From Bradyrhizobium sp. AZCC 1693 (GTDB lineage Bacteria > Pseudomonadota > Alphaproteobacteria > Rhizobiales > Xanthobacteraceae): a stretch of DNA of 64,000 nucleotides. Below, one piece after another: positions 17,849 to 26,377 of the stretch. How positions within the stretch are numbered: position 1 is the first letter of the stretch; the number at the start of each line of letters is the position of its first letter. A program made the translations under genes and the position numbers. The notes beneath the pieces are model-generated. The model searched no databases, was not told the origin of the DNA, and saw only the letters and a program-made list of their open reading frames with translations. The stretch spans positions 3,100,001 through 3,164,000 of the forward strand of contig NZ_JAZHSD010000001.1 in the NCBI RefSeq assembly GCF_036924745.1. Direction: 5' to 3'.

Positions 17849-18352
17849 ATGTCAGAGCGACGAACGGTGGCGAAAGCCCGGAAGGATAAACGCGCGGGGA
17901 AATCGACCACCACGCAGGCCGGCGAATTCGTGCACGAGGAAATCCGCAAGGTTCGCCGCGGCCAACATGGCGCGAGGTCGCCGCAGCAGGCCATTGCCAT
18001 CGGCCTGTCCAAGGCAAGACGCGCCGGCGTTGCGCTCCGTCCGCCAAAGAAGGGCAAAGCCAAGGCGACGACTCGGCGAAGCGCCGAATACGCTTACGAA
18101 GCGGGCCAAGGCAAACGGAAGCCGAAACGGCGGCCGCGCGTCTCGCGTGCGGTATCGCAGGTTCTCAAGCGCGAACCGCGCAGCACCGTCTCGCGTTCTT
18201 CGCTGTCGAAGCAGGCGCGAAGCGCTGCCTCACGCCGCAGCGCTTCCGCCCGCTCCGCCGCGGCTAAGAAGGCGTCCCGGACCAAGGGCTCTGCGAGCCG
18301 CTCCGCTGCAGCCAAGAAAGCAGCCCGGACCAGGGCACGTCGCCGACGGTAA
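17849..18352 (+). CDS. Histone-H1-like basic protein with N-terminal DUF6496-like domain
   Basis: 167 residues from the ATG at 17849, chosen because GGAG lies seven bases upstream; the ATG at 17843 is too close to it. Residues about 20-60 (GEFVHEEIRKVRRGQHG, then SPQQAIAIGLSKARRAGV) resemble the DUF6496 family. The rest is very basic, Ala/Lys/Arg/Ser-rich, with a repeated unit SAAAKKASRT / SAAAKKAART. Such tails bind DNA non-specifically, so a nucleoid-protecting role is plausible. A near-consensus EcfG promoter lies upstream, in line with stress induction. The low-complexity tail makes the exact length prone to repeat slippage. Confidence 0.7.
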   Translation: MSERRTVAKARKDKRAGKSTTTQAGEFVHEEIRKVRRGQHGARSPQQAIAIGLSKARRAGVALRPPKKGKAKATTRRSAEYAYEAGQGKRKPKRRPRVSRAVSQVLKREPRSTVSRSSLSKQARSAASRRSASARSAAAKKASRTKGSASRSAAAKKAARTRARRRR

Positions 18353-18443
18353 CGCAATCCTTCTCAGGTTGTGAACCGGGCTTGTTCCGTCCGCGCGAAC
18401 TGCGGCGGCTCGTGGGCAGTGAATTTCGGCAGAAAATGCCGCA

Positions 18444-18479
18444 AATAAAAACCCCGCCATCCACAGTGGAATGACGGGG
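18444..18479 (-). terminator. Rho-independent terminator (minus strand)
   Basis: Minus-strand stem CCCCGTCAT / ATGGCGGGG, with an inner CCAC/GTGG pairing, followed by TTTTTATTT. No minus-strand protein gene precedes it within 400 bases. Confidence 0.8.
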
Positions 18480-18537
18480 CACGTCGAGCTTTCGCTTTGT
18501 TGAGGATTTTCTCCTTCTCCAAAGTTACTTGCTCCAT
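18444..18537 (-). ncRNA. Predicted stress-induced small RNA, about 94 nt
   Basis: On the minus strand a perfect sigma-EcfG promoter (18544-18568) is followed about 60 bases later by a strong Rho-independent terminator (18444-18479). The transcript predicted between them has a purine-rich single-stranded part, GGAGAAGGAGAAAA, followed by CCTC, then the terminator stem. No complete reading frame with a stop fits inside: a frame from the ATG at 18534 runs through the terminator. The start is placed seven bases after the -10 box by convention. I do not recognise it as a known family; it is comparable in size and control to the EcfG-type stress RNAs known in other alphaproteobacteria. Confidence 0.55.
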
Positions 18538-18543
18538 CCCAAT

Positions 18544-18568
18544 AACGTCGACGCCGCGGAATCGTTCC
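18544..18568 (-). promoter_or_regulatory. Sigma-EcfG promoter, exact consensus
   Basis: Read on the minus strand: GGAAC, 16 bases, CGTT. This matches the alphaproteobacterial general-stress consensus GGAAC-N16/17-CGTT at all nine positions. Confidence 0.65.
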
Positions 18569-18916
18569 GAAATTCTTCCTCGATAATGGTTGCGTGGAAC
18601 CATGGCGGCCGAAGTTCCGCCTGCGCTACGATCGGGATGCCCGCTTCATCGCCTCGGCGAACAACGCCGCCATGATCGTGGCCGCAACGCGCGGAACTCG
18701 GCTTGGCTGAGACTCCTTGAAACGGTCGATTTGCTGCCTATATAAGGACTAACGGATCCTGGCGCGGCTCGTTTTTCACAGCGAGTGCCGGACTACCTGT
18801 CCATACAGCCGTCGAAATTCGATCGCTTTTATCGCAACGCGCCATCGATCCACCGCATCCTATCATTCCTCGATTAAGCGCTGTGCGGCTTCAGGCCGTG
18901 CGGCCTATGGACTGGC
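18569..18916. other. Intergenic region, no gene seen
   Basis: About 350 bases between the predicted RNA promoter and the DUF4167 gene. I find no coding frame with family resemblance. A degenerate EcfG-like site (GGAAC at 18694, CCTT 17 bases later) is present but mismatched. Confidence 0.3.
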
Positions 18917-19201
18917 ATGACAACCACTTCAGAACTCAAACCAGCGGCGAAACAGCCGCATCCGAATATGAAAAACGCAAGCAATACGAGGCCACGAAGG
19001 CCTCAGTTCCTGAAAACCAAATCCTCTCGGTCGCGGCATCCTGACGCGATGCCGCCTCAGAACGCACAGAGAAACTACGAGCGGTATTTGGCGTTGGCCC
19101 AGGCCGAAGCCCTGAGCGGCGACCGGATCGCTGCGGAGAACTATCTTCAGTATGCTGAGCATTATTTGCGGTCGATGCGCGAGGGTGGGGCTGCGCGCTG
19201 A
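18917..19201 (+). CDS. Short DUF4167-domain protein
   Basis: 94 residues. The C-terminal half (about 45-90: PPQNAQRNYERYLALAQAEA, then SGDRIAAENYLQYAEHYLRS) is the characteristic helical core of DUF4167, found in alphaproteobacteria. Full-length members usually follow this core with a long Arg/Pro/Gly-rich disordered tail; here the protein ends right after the core, and the N-terminus is basic. It may be a truncated or minimal paralogue. The biochemical role is unknown, although the family is suspected to bind nucleic acid. It is followed at once by repeat-derived sequence. Confidence 0.7.
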   Translation: MTTTSELKPAAKQPHPNMKNASNTRPRRPQFLKTKSSRSRHPDAMPPQNAQRNYERYLALAQAEALSGDRIAAENYLQYAEHYLRSMREGGAAR

Positions 19202-19319
19202 AGCAAACGCAGTCGAAAAGCGGTGCGCGAAAAATCTAATTTGCTGAGCAGATTCAATCTGATTTGGGTCGTCCAGCCTGCCTTGCAAAAATTTCCCGCT
19301 TTTAATTGACCCCAAATCA

Positions 19320-19660
19320 GTGGCTATTTCCGCGCTGTCTCGTCTCGACAAGAGGGGCGTATCGCGATCGTCACGAACGCGAGGCGGGATGTGGTGGACG
19401 CGGCAGCGTCGGCGCACAAGGTGGTCGCAGGGTGGGTTGAACCTCATGAGCGGCAAACGGTGCGCAGGGCGTACGGCGCTGAAGCGTACGGCAAAACCGT
19501 GTGGTCCCGACACCCGTGGCTGGTGCCAAGCTGCCGGTGGCGAGGTCGATCCAACCGGATCGATTGAGCCATCAAGCCGGCAGTGATGGAGGCAAGACGA
19601 ATTCGTCTCCAGGGAGCAACTGTGTTTTTACACGTAGACCTGTGATCGGCCGGGCTCAAG
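19320..19660. repeat. Fragment of a dispersed bradyrhizobial repeat (left of the IS110-type element)
   Basis: Both strands carry reading frames without start signals whose translations (for example FAVRFSAVRPAHRLPL and SHGCRDHTVLPYA on the minus strand) I recall as recurrent spurious annotations in Bradyrhizobium genomes. I take this as a non-coding dispersed repeat, not a gene. The matching right part seems to be 20810-21065. Confidence 0.4.
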
Positions 19661-19689
19661 GCTGGCGCTACGCGCCACCGCCTCCGGCG

Positions 19690-20800
19690 GCTGACGGCCT
19701 TGACCCCGTCCGCTCACCGGTCGTTAGGCTGGGCATGCGCTCGGCGGAAGCCGAGCGGGGTCGCTCGGTTTGTAACGGTTGGCGTCCCATTTTTGGCGTC
19801 GCGCGATCATGGTGTTGAGGATGACGATGAGCTTGCGCATACAGGCGGTGAGCGCAACCTTCGGCTCCTTTCCCTTGGCGATCAGGCGATCATAGAACGC
19901 CTTGAGCACGGGGTTGTGCTGGGTCGCAGCTCCCATGCAAGGCATGTAGAAGAGGTTGCGGGCCTTGCGGCGCCCGCCCTTGATGTGGCGGTTGCCCCGC
20001 CGTTGGCCGCTATCGTCATCGTAAGGTGCTACCCCCAGCAAGGCCGCGGCGATATTGTCGTTCACCTGGCCCAGTTCCGGCATCGTCGCGATCAGTCCGG
20101 CGGACGTGATCTTACCAAGTCCCGGCACGCTCTCGATGATCTCGGCGAGCTCGGCAAAATGCGCCGTCGCTTTGACCATGGCGGAGATCGCGGTCTCGAG
20201 CTTGGCGACTTCGACGGCAATCTTCTTCAAGAGCCGCGCCTGCATTTTCTGCACGACGTCCGGCACAGAATGCTCGCCACTGTTTTTCAAGCTGGTCTGC
20301 AGATCGAGCAGTCCCTGGCGCGCATTGACGATCTTGACCAGCCTCTCGCGTGCCGCGTCGAAGGCCTGGCCCGGCGCGTCGGTGAAGGTCTCGGCGAACC
20401 AGGCGATCATCTCCGCATCGATCGGATCGTTCTTGGCGAGGCGTCCGGCCGAGCGGGCGAAGCTGCGCACCCGCTTCGGGTCAACGATCCGGACTTCGAT
20501 GCGGGCCTCGCGCAGCGCCTTGGCCCAGTCCTGCTCATAACCGCCGGAAGCCTCCATGGCTGCCTTGCCGACCTTGTGTTTGCGAAGCCAGCGGATCAAT
20601 GCGTGCCGCCCCTCTGCGGTGCTCGGGAACGTCTGCCGTTGAGACAGCGAGCGAATGCATGCATCCACCTTGTCCTTGGCCACATCAACACCGACGACAA
20701 CGACCTCATTTTGTGCCATCATCCACTCCCTTCCTTGCTCGGTTCGGGCTCGCAGCCCATGCAACTGTTCGGGTTGAGGAAGACACCGGATCTGTCCCTC
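19690..20800 (-). mobile_element. IS110-family insertion sequence (ends approximate)
   Basis: It consists of one transposase gene with short flanks. IS110 elements lack clear terminal inverted repeats, so the boundaries are estimates based on where the surrounding repeat sequence resumes. Elements of this family use a DEDD-type transposase guided by a structured RNA from the non-coding end of the element. The likely place for that RNA here is upstream of the transposase (20723-20800) or after its stop (19690-19723). Confidence 0.6.
19724..20722 (-). CDS. IS110-family transposase
   Basis: 332 residues from the ATG at 20722 (tandem ATG at 20719), preceded by GGGAG. The N-terminal DEDD RuvC-like domain shows GVDVAKDKVDACI (Asp), AAMEASGGYE (Glu) and NDPIDAEMIA (two Asp). 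The C-terminal Transposase_20 domain has IESVPGLGKITSAGLIATMP and YDDDSGQRRGNRHIKGGR with the expected serine. Full length and apparently intact, so the element may still be mobile. Confidence 0.9.
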   Translation of the reverse strand: MMAQNEVVVVGVDVAKDKVDACIRSLSQRQTFPSTAEGRHALIRWLRKHKVGKAAMEASGGYEQDWAKALREARIEVRIVDPKRVRSFARSAGRLAKNDPIDAEMIAWFAETFTDAPGQAFDAARERLVKIVNARQGLLDLQTSLKNSGEHSVPDVVQKMQARLLKKIAVEVAKLETAISAMVKATAHFAELAEIIESVPGLGKITSAGLIATMPELGQVNDNIAAALLGVAPYDDDSGQRRGNRHIKGGRRKARNLFYMPCMGAATQHNPVLKAFYDRLIAKGKEPKVALTACMRKLIVILNTMIARRQKWDANRYKPSDPARLPPSACPA

Positions 20801-20809
20801 GCTCCCCGA

Positions 20810-21065
20810 CAGGCTCTCAAGGCCTTTGAGCGCGAACGGGCTCAGATCCAGCGACGGGCGGTTGGTCTGAGCCGCCCGTTCGCATATTCTGGCAGATTTT
20901 GCGGACACAAGAGCGCGCCATAAGCCGTCAAGCCATTGCGCAGGGAATGCCGGAGTGCTCCGGCTGTACCTGTATGCTCGTGTGCGCATCTTATGCATAC
21001 ATTGCACACGAGACCGCGGGTGCAGCAAGCACCCGGCATTCCCTGCTCCCTCTCGTTTGAGGGAC
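20810..21065. repeat. Fragment of a dispersed bradyrhizobial repeat (right of the IS110-type element)
   Basis: The minus-strand frame here translates to GAGNAGCLLHPRSRVQ and FPAQWLDGLWRALVS, again a recurrent non-gene pattern in Bradyrhizobium annotation as I remember it. It contains the nested palindrome at 20940-21046. Confidence 0.45.
20940..21046. repeat. Nested palindrome of about 107 bp
   Basis: The outer arms begin GCAGGGAATGCCGG (20940) and end CCGGCATTCCCTGC (21046). An inner pair CTCGTGTGC (20977-20985) / GCACACGAG (21004-21012) follows. The central loop holds GCATAC-like sequence. It can fold as a long hairpin or cruciform. Confidence 0.75.
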
Positions 21066-21212
21066 AAGGTTCATGCAAACCTCGGGCTTCTTGAGCCGCG
21101 AGAACGCATGTTTATGTTTTGTTTCAGGCTGGAATCCGCGGTTGACTTCCCGGTTGACTCGGGAACCGTCAGCAATCAGAAAAAGCCCTGAAAAATGAAT
21201 GGCAAAAATAAT

Positions 21213-21289
21213 TGGTCGGAGTGGCAGGATTCGAACCTGCGACCCCTGCGTCCCGAACGCAGTGCTCTACCGGGCTGAGCCACACTCCG
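21213..21289 (-). tRNA. tRNA-Pro (anticodon CGG)
   Basis: 77 nt with encoded CCA. The acceptor arm CGGAGTG pairs with CACTCCG, then A and CCA. The D-arm contains GGCTCAGCCCGGTAGAGC. The anticodon arm CTGCG-TTCGGGA-CGCAG reads anticodon CGG, for codon CCG. The T-arm is GCAGGTTCGAATCCTGC. Confidence 0.95.
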
Positions 21290-21358
21290 ACTTGGAACGC
21301 GGCTTATAGCCTTGGGTTTCGGCGACCGCAAGCAGCCGGATTAAGGAAATTAATCACA

Positions 21359-22351
21359 GTGAATGTTGGCCTGAAAACCCAGATTTTGCCTGCCGGCGAG
21401 GCCGCCGTGGCGGCTGCGGCGCGTGCGCTGGCCGAAGGCGGGCTGGTCGCGTTCCCGACCGAGACCGTCTACGGCCTCGGCGCCGATGCCACCAATCCGG
21501 CCGCGATCGCCCACCTCTACCAGGCCAAGGGCCGGCCGGCCTTCAATCCCCTGATCGCCCATGTCGGCGATCTCGCCGCCGCGCGGCAGATCGCGCTCTT
21601 TGACGCGCCCGCGGCCGCGCTTGCCGAGGCGTTCTGGCCCGGCCCGCTGACGCTGGTGCTGCCGAAAACGCAAGGCTGCGCGGTGGCCGACCTCGCCACC
21701 GCCGGCCTCGACACGGTCGCGATCCGGATACCGGCCCACCCGGTGGCGCGCGACATCCTGCGTGTGTTCGGCGGCCCGGTGGTCGCGCCATCCGCAAACA
21801 TCTCGGGTCACGTCTCTCCGACCACCGCCGCGCATGTGCAGAGCGACCTTGCGGGACGGATCGACCTGATCGTCGATGGCGGGCCGGTCGCCGTCGGCGT
21901 CGAATCCACCATTGTCGGCTGCTTCGATGCGCCGATGCTGCTGCGTCCCGGCGGCCTGCCGCGCGCGGAGATCGAGCGCGTGCTGGGCTGCGCGCTTGCG
22001 CAGCCGCCGGCGGATACTGAGACCGACAGCGGGCAACCGCTGGCGCCGGGTATGCTGGCATCCCACTACGCGCCGCGTGCGCGCGTGCGCCTCAACGCGC
22101 AAGTGCTGGAGCCCGGCGAGGCATTGCTGGCGTTCGGCTTCGGAGCAATTTCGGGAATTGACGCAGCCTCCGCCGTGATGAATCTGTCGGAGCGCGGCGA
22201 TCTCGACGAGGCCGCCGCCAATCTGTTCGGCCATCTGCGCGCGCTCGACGGCAAAGGCGTGCGCACCATCGCCGTGATGTCGATTCCGGACGACGGATTG
22301 GGCGAAGCCATCAACGACCGGCTGCGCCGCGCAGCAGTCGGGCGAAAATGA
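21359..22351 (+). CDS. L-threonylcarbamoyladenylate synthase (Sua5/YrdC/YwlC)
   Basis: 330 residues from the GTG at 21359; AAGGA lies 11 bases upstream, and any earlier start would run through the tRNA. The YrdC core (about 10-195) shows VAFPTETVYGLGADAT, KGRPAFNPLIAHV and the substrate-site segment VVAPSANISGHVSPT. The C-terminal Sua5 domain (about 225-325) begins PLAPGMLASHYAPRA. It makes threonylcarbamoyl-AMP from Thr, bicarbonate and ATP for the t6A37 modification of ANN-decoding tRNAs in the cytosol. The linker-plus-C-terminal layout is that of the long Sua5 type. A reduction gene pair follows on the same strand. Confidence 0.93.
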   Translation: MNVGLKTQILPAGEAAVAAAARALAEGGLVAFPTETVYGLGADATNPAAIAHLYQAKGRPAFNPLIAHVGDLAAARQIALFDAPAAALAEAFWPGPLTLVLPKTQGCAVADLATAGLDTVAIRIPAHPVARDILRVFGGPVVAPSANISGHVSPTTAAHVQSDLAGRIDLIVDGGPVAVGVESTIVGCFDAPMLLRPGGLPRAEIERVLGCALAQPPADTETDSGQPLAPGMLASHYAPRARVRLNAQVLEPGEALLAFGFGAISGIDAASAVMNLSERGDLDEAAANLFGHLRALDGKGVRTIAVMSIPDDGLGEAINDRLRRAAVGRK

Positions 22352-22360
22352 ACGGGCGGA

Positions 22361-23818
<1,458 letters not shown>

Positions 23819-23820
23819 CC

Positions 23821-24276
23821 GTGACTGCTGCGAAGACAATTCCTGCGCTCGCCATCGCCGACATTGCGGATGCCGACGTCGCCACCGTGATTGCGCTGTG
23901 GCAGGCCTGCGGCCTGACGCGGCCGTGGAACGACCCCGCCAGCGACATCGCGCTCGCCCGTCGCGAGCCGAATTCAACGATCCTGATCGGCCGCGACGGT
24001 AACGCGATCGTGGCGACCGCGATGGTCGGCCATGATGGCCATCGCGGCTGGGTCTATTACGTCGCCTCCGATCCCGATCGTCGCGCGAGGGGCTATGGCC
24101 GCGCGATCATGAACGCGGCCGAGGATTGGTTGCGTGCGGCCGGCATCGCCAAATTGCAATTGATGGTCCGGCGCGAAAACGCCAAGGCAGGAGCATTCTA
24201 CCAATCAATCGGTTACGCCGAAGCGCAGACGATTGTTTTCGCCAAATGGCTCGACGGCCGCGAGCCGACGCCGTGA
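23821..24276 (+). CDS. GNAT-family N-acetyltransferase (YpeA-like)
   Basis: 151 residues from the GTG at 23821; another GTG at 23815 would overlap the preceding stop. The acetyl-CoA-binding motif appears as DPDRRARGYGRAIMNAAEDW (about 75-94), with LQLMVRRENAKAGAFYQSIG as the typical C-terminal strand-helix. The N-terminal IADIADADVATVIALWQACGL resembles YpeA. Target of acetylation unknown. It is coupled to the upstream dehydrogenase gene. Confidence 0.85.
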   Translation: MTAAKTIPALAIADIADADVATVIALWQACGLTRPWNDPASDIALARREPNSTILIGRDGNAIVATAMVGHDGHRGWVYYVASDPDRRARGYGRAIMNAAEDWLRAAGIAKLQLMVRRENAKAGAFYQSIGYAEAQTIVFAKWLDGREPTP

Positions 24277-24292
24277 CGGCCAAAGGAATTCG

Positions 24293-24874
24293 ATGACCAT
24301 CTCCGATCGCGTCCGCGTCAAGAACGTCGAGATCCTCTCCGACGATTACTACGTGCTGAAGAAGACCACGTTCGAATATCGCCGCGCCAATGGCGAGTGG
24401 CAGGCGCAAGCCCGCGAGACCTATGACCGCGGCAACTGCGCAACGGTGCTGCCCTACAATCTCGCGCAGCGCACCGTGATATTGGTGCAGCAGTTTCGCT
24501 ATCCGGCCTATGTGAACGGCTACGACGATCTCCTGATCGAGGCTGCGGCCGGCGTGTTGGACGGTGAAGCGCCCGAGGTACGGATCCGCGCCGAGGCGGA
24601 GGAGGAAACCGGTTATCGGCTCGGCGAGATCAGGAAGATCTTCGAGGCCTTCTCGAGTCCCGGCTCGGTCACCGAGAAGCTGCACTTCTTCGTCGCCGAG
24701 TACGAGCCTTCAATGCGCATCAGTAGCGGCGGCGGCCTCGCCGACGAAGGCGAAGACATCGAGGTGCTGGAGCTGCCCGTCGACCAGGCGCTCACCATGA
24801 TCACCGATGGCCGCATCGTGGACGCGAAGACGATCATGCTGCTGCAATACGTCGCGCTGAATATTTTTAAGTGA
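24293..24874 (+). CDS. nudK: GDP-mannose pyrophosphatase NudK-type NUDIX hydrolase
   Basis: 193 residues from the ATG at 24293. It follows the NudK plan through its length: ILSDDYYVLKKTTFEYRR at the start, ETYDRGNCATVLPYN, the NUDIX box GVLDGEAPEVRIRAEAEEET (from about residue 88), then AFSSPGSVTEKLHFFVAEY and GGLADEGEDIEVLELP. NudK hydrolyses GDP-mannose and related nucleotide sugars. In the NUDIX box the usual Arg before the first catalytic Glu is Ala; from memory, the E. coli enzyme also lacks Arg there (Lys), so this need not abolish activity. It is convergent with the SRAP gene. Confidence 0.85.
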   Translation: MTISDRVRVKNVEILSDDYYVLKKTTFEYRRANGEWQAQARETYDRGNCATVLPYNLAQRTVILVQQFRYPAYVNGYDDLLIEAAAGVLDGEAPEVRIRAEAEEETGYRLGEIRKIFEAFSSPGSVTEKLHFFVAEYEPSMRISSGGGLADEGEDIEVLELPVDQALTMITDGRIVDAKTIMLLQYVALNIFK

Positions 24875-24889
24875 GGACCGCTCTATCAA

Positions 24890-24921
24890 CTCGTCGTCCC
24901 TGCGAACGCAGGGACGACGAG
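24890..24921. terminator. Perfect 14-bp hairpin between convergent genes
   Basis: CTCGTCGTCCCTGC - GAAC - GCAGGGACGACGAG. It lies between the nudK and SRAP stops and can terminate both directions, although no U-tract is present. The same TCGTCCCTGC/GCAGGGACGA arms recur at 41285-41327. Confidence 0.6.
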
Positions 24922-24935
24922 AGAGTGAGCAACCC

Positions 24936-25700
24936 TCAAAACAACGAGCCCTGCCCGTCATCCTCCGGCGCGACCGTCACCTTGCGTGGCGCGGCCCGCT
25001 TCGCGGGCTTCGGCTCCTCCGCCGTCGGCTCCTCGTCGGTGATCGGCAACAGCAGTTGCGCGTCGTCATTGACGACGCGGTTGACGCGGGTGGAAATCTC
25101 GTGCCAGGCGAACTCGCCCTCAGTCGGCCCGCGCAGCAGCGGCATGACGTCGTCGCCATCGTTGGTCCGGCCGTCGAGCCAGCGCTCGAATTCCTCGGGC
25201 GCGATCGTCACGGGCACGCGGTGATGCAGCGTGGCGAGATCGCGGCTGGCGGGCGCGGTGACGATGGCGACGCTGTCGGTCTCCTCGCCGTTCGGCCCCA
25301 TCCAGGTTTCGGCCAGTGCGGCAAAGCCGACCGGCTGACCATCGCGGCGATGGATGAAAAACGGCCGCTTGCGGCCGCTCGCCTCCTGCCATTCGTAATA
25401 GCCGTCGGCCGGGATCAGGCAGCGCCGCCGCTTGATCGCATTCTTGAACGCCGGCTTCTCCAGAACCGTCTCGGAGCGCGCATTGACCAGGAGCGTAAAT
25501 TTGCGAGGATCCTTCACCCACGACGGGACCAGTCCCCAGCGCATCAGCCGAAAATGGCGGCCGCCATTCTCCAGGATGACAACCGGAACTGGCTGAGTAG
25601 GCGCAATATTATACCGCGGCGGGAAACTGGGCTGCTCGATATAGCCGAAGATCTGCCGAAGCGCCTCAGGTGGTGAGGTAATGACGAAACGTCCGCACAT
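24936..25700 (-). CDS. SRAP-family protein (YedK/HMCES), abasic-site processing
   Basis: 254 residues. After Met, Cys2 (MCGRF) is the residue that forms a thiazolidine with abasic sites in single-stranded DNA. Other conserved sites are Asn31 (YNIAPTQ), NARSE (about 73-77), PADGYYEW with Glu103, and LHHRVPV with His159. The domain ends near 225, followed by a Lys/Pro-rich tail of about 30 residues ending QGSLF. The family shields abasic sites at replication forks. The tail resembles a sliding-clamp-binding motif. It is divergent from the gene at 25763. Confidence 0.93.
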   Translation of the reverse strand: MCGRFVITSPPEALRQIFGYIEQPSFPPRYNIAPTQPVPVVILENGGRHFRLMRWGLVPSWVKDPRKFTLLVNARSETVLEKPAFKNAIKRRRCLIPADGYYEWQEASGRKRPFFIHRRDGQPVGFAALAETWMGPNGEETDSVAIVTAPASRDLATLHHRVPVTIAPEEFERWLDGRTNDGDDVMPLLRGPTEGEFAWHEISTRVNRVVNDDAQLLLPITDEEPTAEEPKPAKRAAPRKVTVAPEDDGQGSLF

Positions 25701-25724
25701 TATCTGATCAAGATAAGCCTCTGT

Positions 25725-25752
25725 TTAACGTGTGTTAACCCCAGATGTTAAC
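25725..25752. promoter_or_regulatory. Three TTAAC repeats in a divergent promoter region
   Basis: TTAAC occurs at 25725-25729, 25735-25739 and 25748-25752 between the SRAP gene and the gene at 25763. The last two extend to GTTAAC. This could be a regulator-binding array; no known operator is recognised. Confidence 0.25.
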
Positions 25753-25762
25753 AGTGGGATAG

Positions 25763-26278
25763 ATGACCTCAATGGCCGCCACAGATGTGCGATCCGATCG
25801 CCCCATGCCGCCACCGACAACGGCCCGTATTGACGAGGCGCGTGCGGATCAATTGCGCGCGGCCAACATCAATCCCCGCACCGGGCTCGCCACCGACTAC
25901 CTGAATCATTTCAACGAAGCCGTCATGCTGCTCGAAATGGTGCCAGACATGCCGGAATGCGCGGAGGATTTCCTCACCTGGACCCCGCTGTCCTACGCCG
26001 AGCATTTCTGGGCCTCCAACTTCAAGGCCCGCGACCTCGCGATCGAGGCCTATGAATGCGCCGACCCCAAGGTCCGCGCCAATTTCGACAATCTCACGGC
26101 TACCATGACCTCGATCCTGACCGCGGTCGGCAACGCCATGCGCGAGGCCCAGCAGGACAAGACCCGCGCCACGCTGGCCGAGCAGGCCACCGCCTGGGTC
26201 AAGCCGCTGGTGGCGCTGGCCGGTGGCGTCATCAACGGCAACACCGATGTCGATGTCGAATCGGTCATGTCGAACTAG
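25763..26278 (+). CDS. Conserved hypothetical protein
   Basis: 171 residues, soluble and acidic. After a Pro-rich N-terminus (about 1-22) it contains NPRTGLATDYLNHFNEAVML, a helical middle with VPDMPECAEDFLTW and SYAEHFWASNFKARDLA, and a C-terminal GGVINGNTDVDVESVMSN. I recognise it as a conserved protein of unknown function in Rhizobiales, without a characterised member. An alternative start is the ATG at 25772. It is divergent from the SRAP gene. Confidence 0.7.
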   Translation: MTSMAATDVRSDRPMPPPTTARIDEARADQLRAANINPRTGLATDYLNHFNEAVMLLEMVPDMPECAEDFLTWTPLSYAEHFWASNFKARDLAIEAYECADPKVRANFDNLTATMTSILTAVGNAMREAQQDKTRATLAEQATAWVKPLVALAGGVINGNTDVDVESVMSN

Positions 26279-26377
26279 CCACGCCACGCCTCACTCCGTC
26301 CCGTCGTATTAGACCTGCGCGGACCGATCGGGCATGATCGTTCGCCCAGCAAGTTCCCTGCTTACCGGATTCCCCCC

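Noticed and set aside
18364..18603. 79-codon minus-strand frame over the predicted RNA
   Set aside because: It spans both the promoter and the terminator of the RNA, and has no ribosome-binding site or family match.
18694..18719. EcfG-like site GGAAC-N17-CCTT
   Set aside because: The -10 box has a mismatch at a conserved position and the next gene begins almost 200 bases later, so I do not call it.
19320..19586. 88-codon plus-strand frame
   Set aside because: Recurrent spurious frame in dispersed repeat sequence. No start signal, Arg/Ser-rich composition.
21212..21358. N-terminal extension of the Sua5 frame
   Set aside because: It runs through the tRNA-Pro gene on the other strand. The true start is the GTG at 21359.
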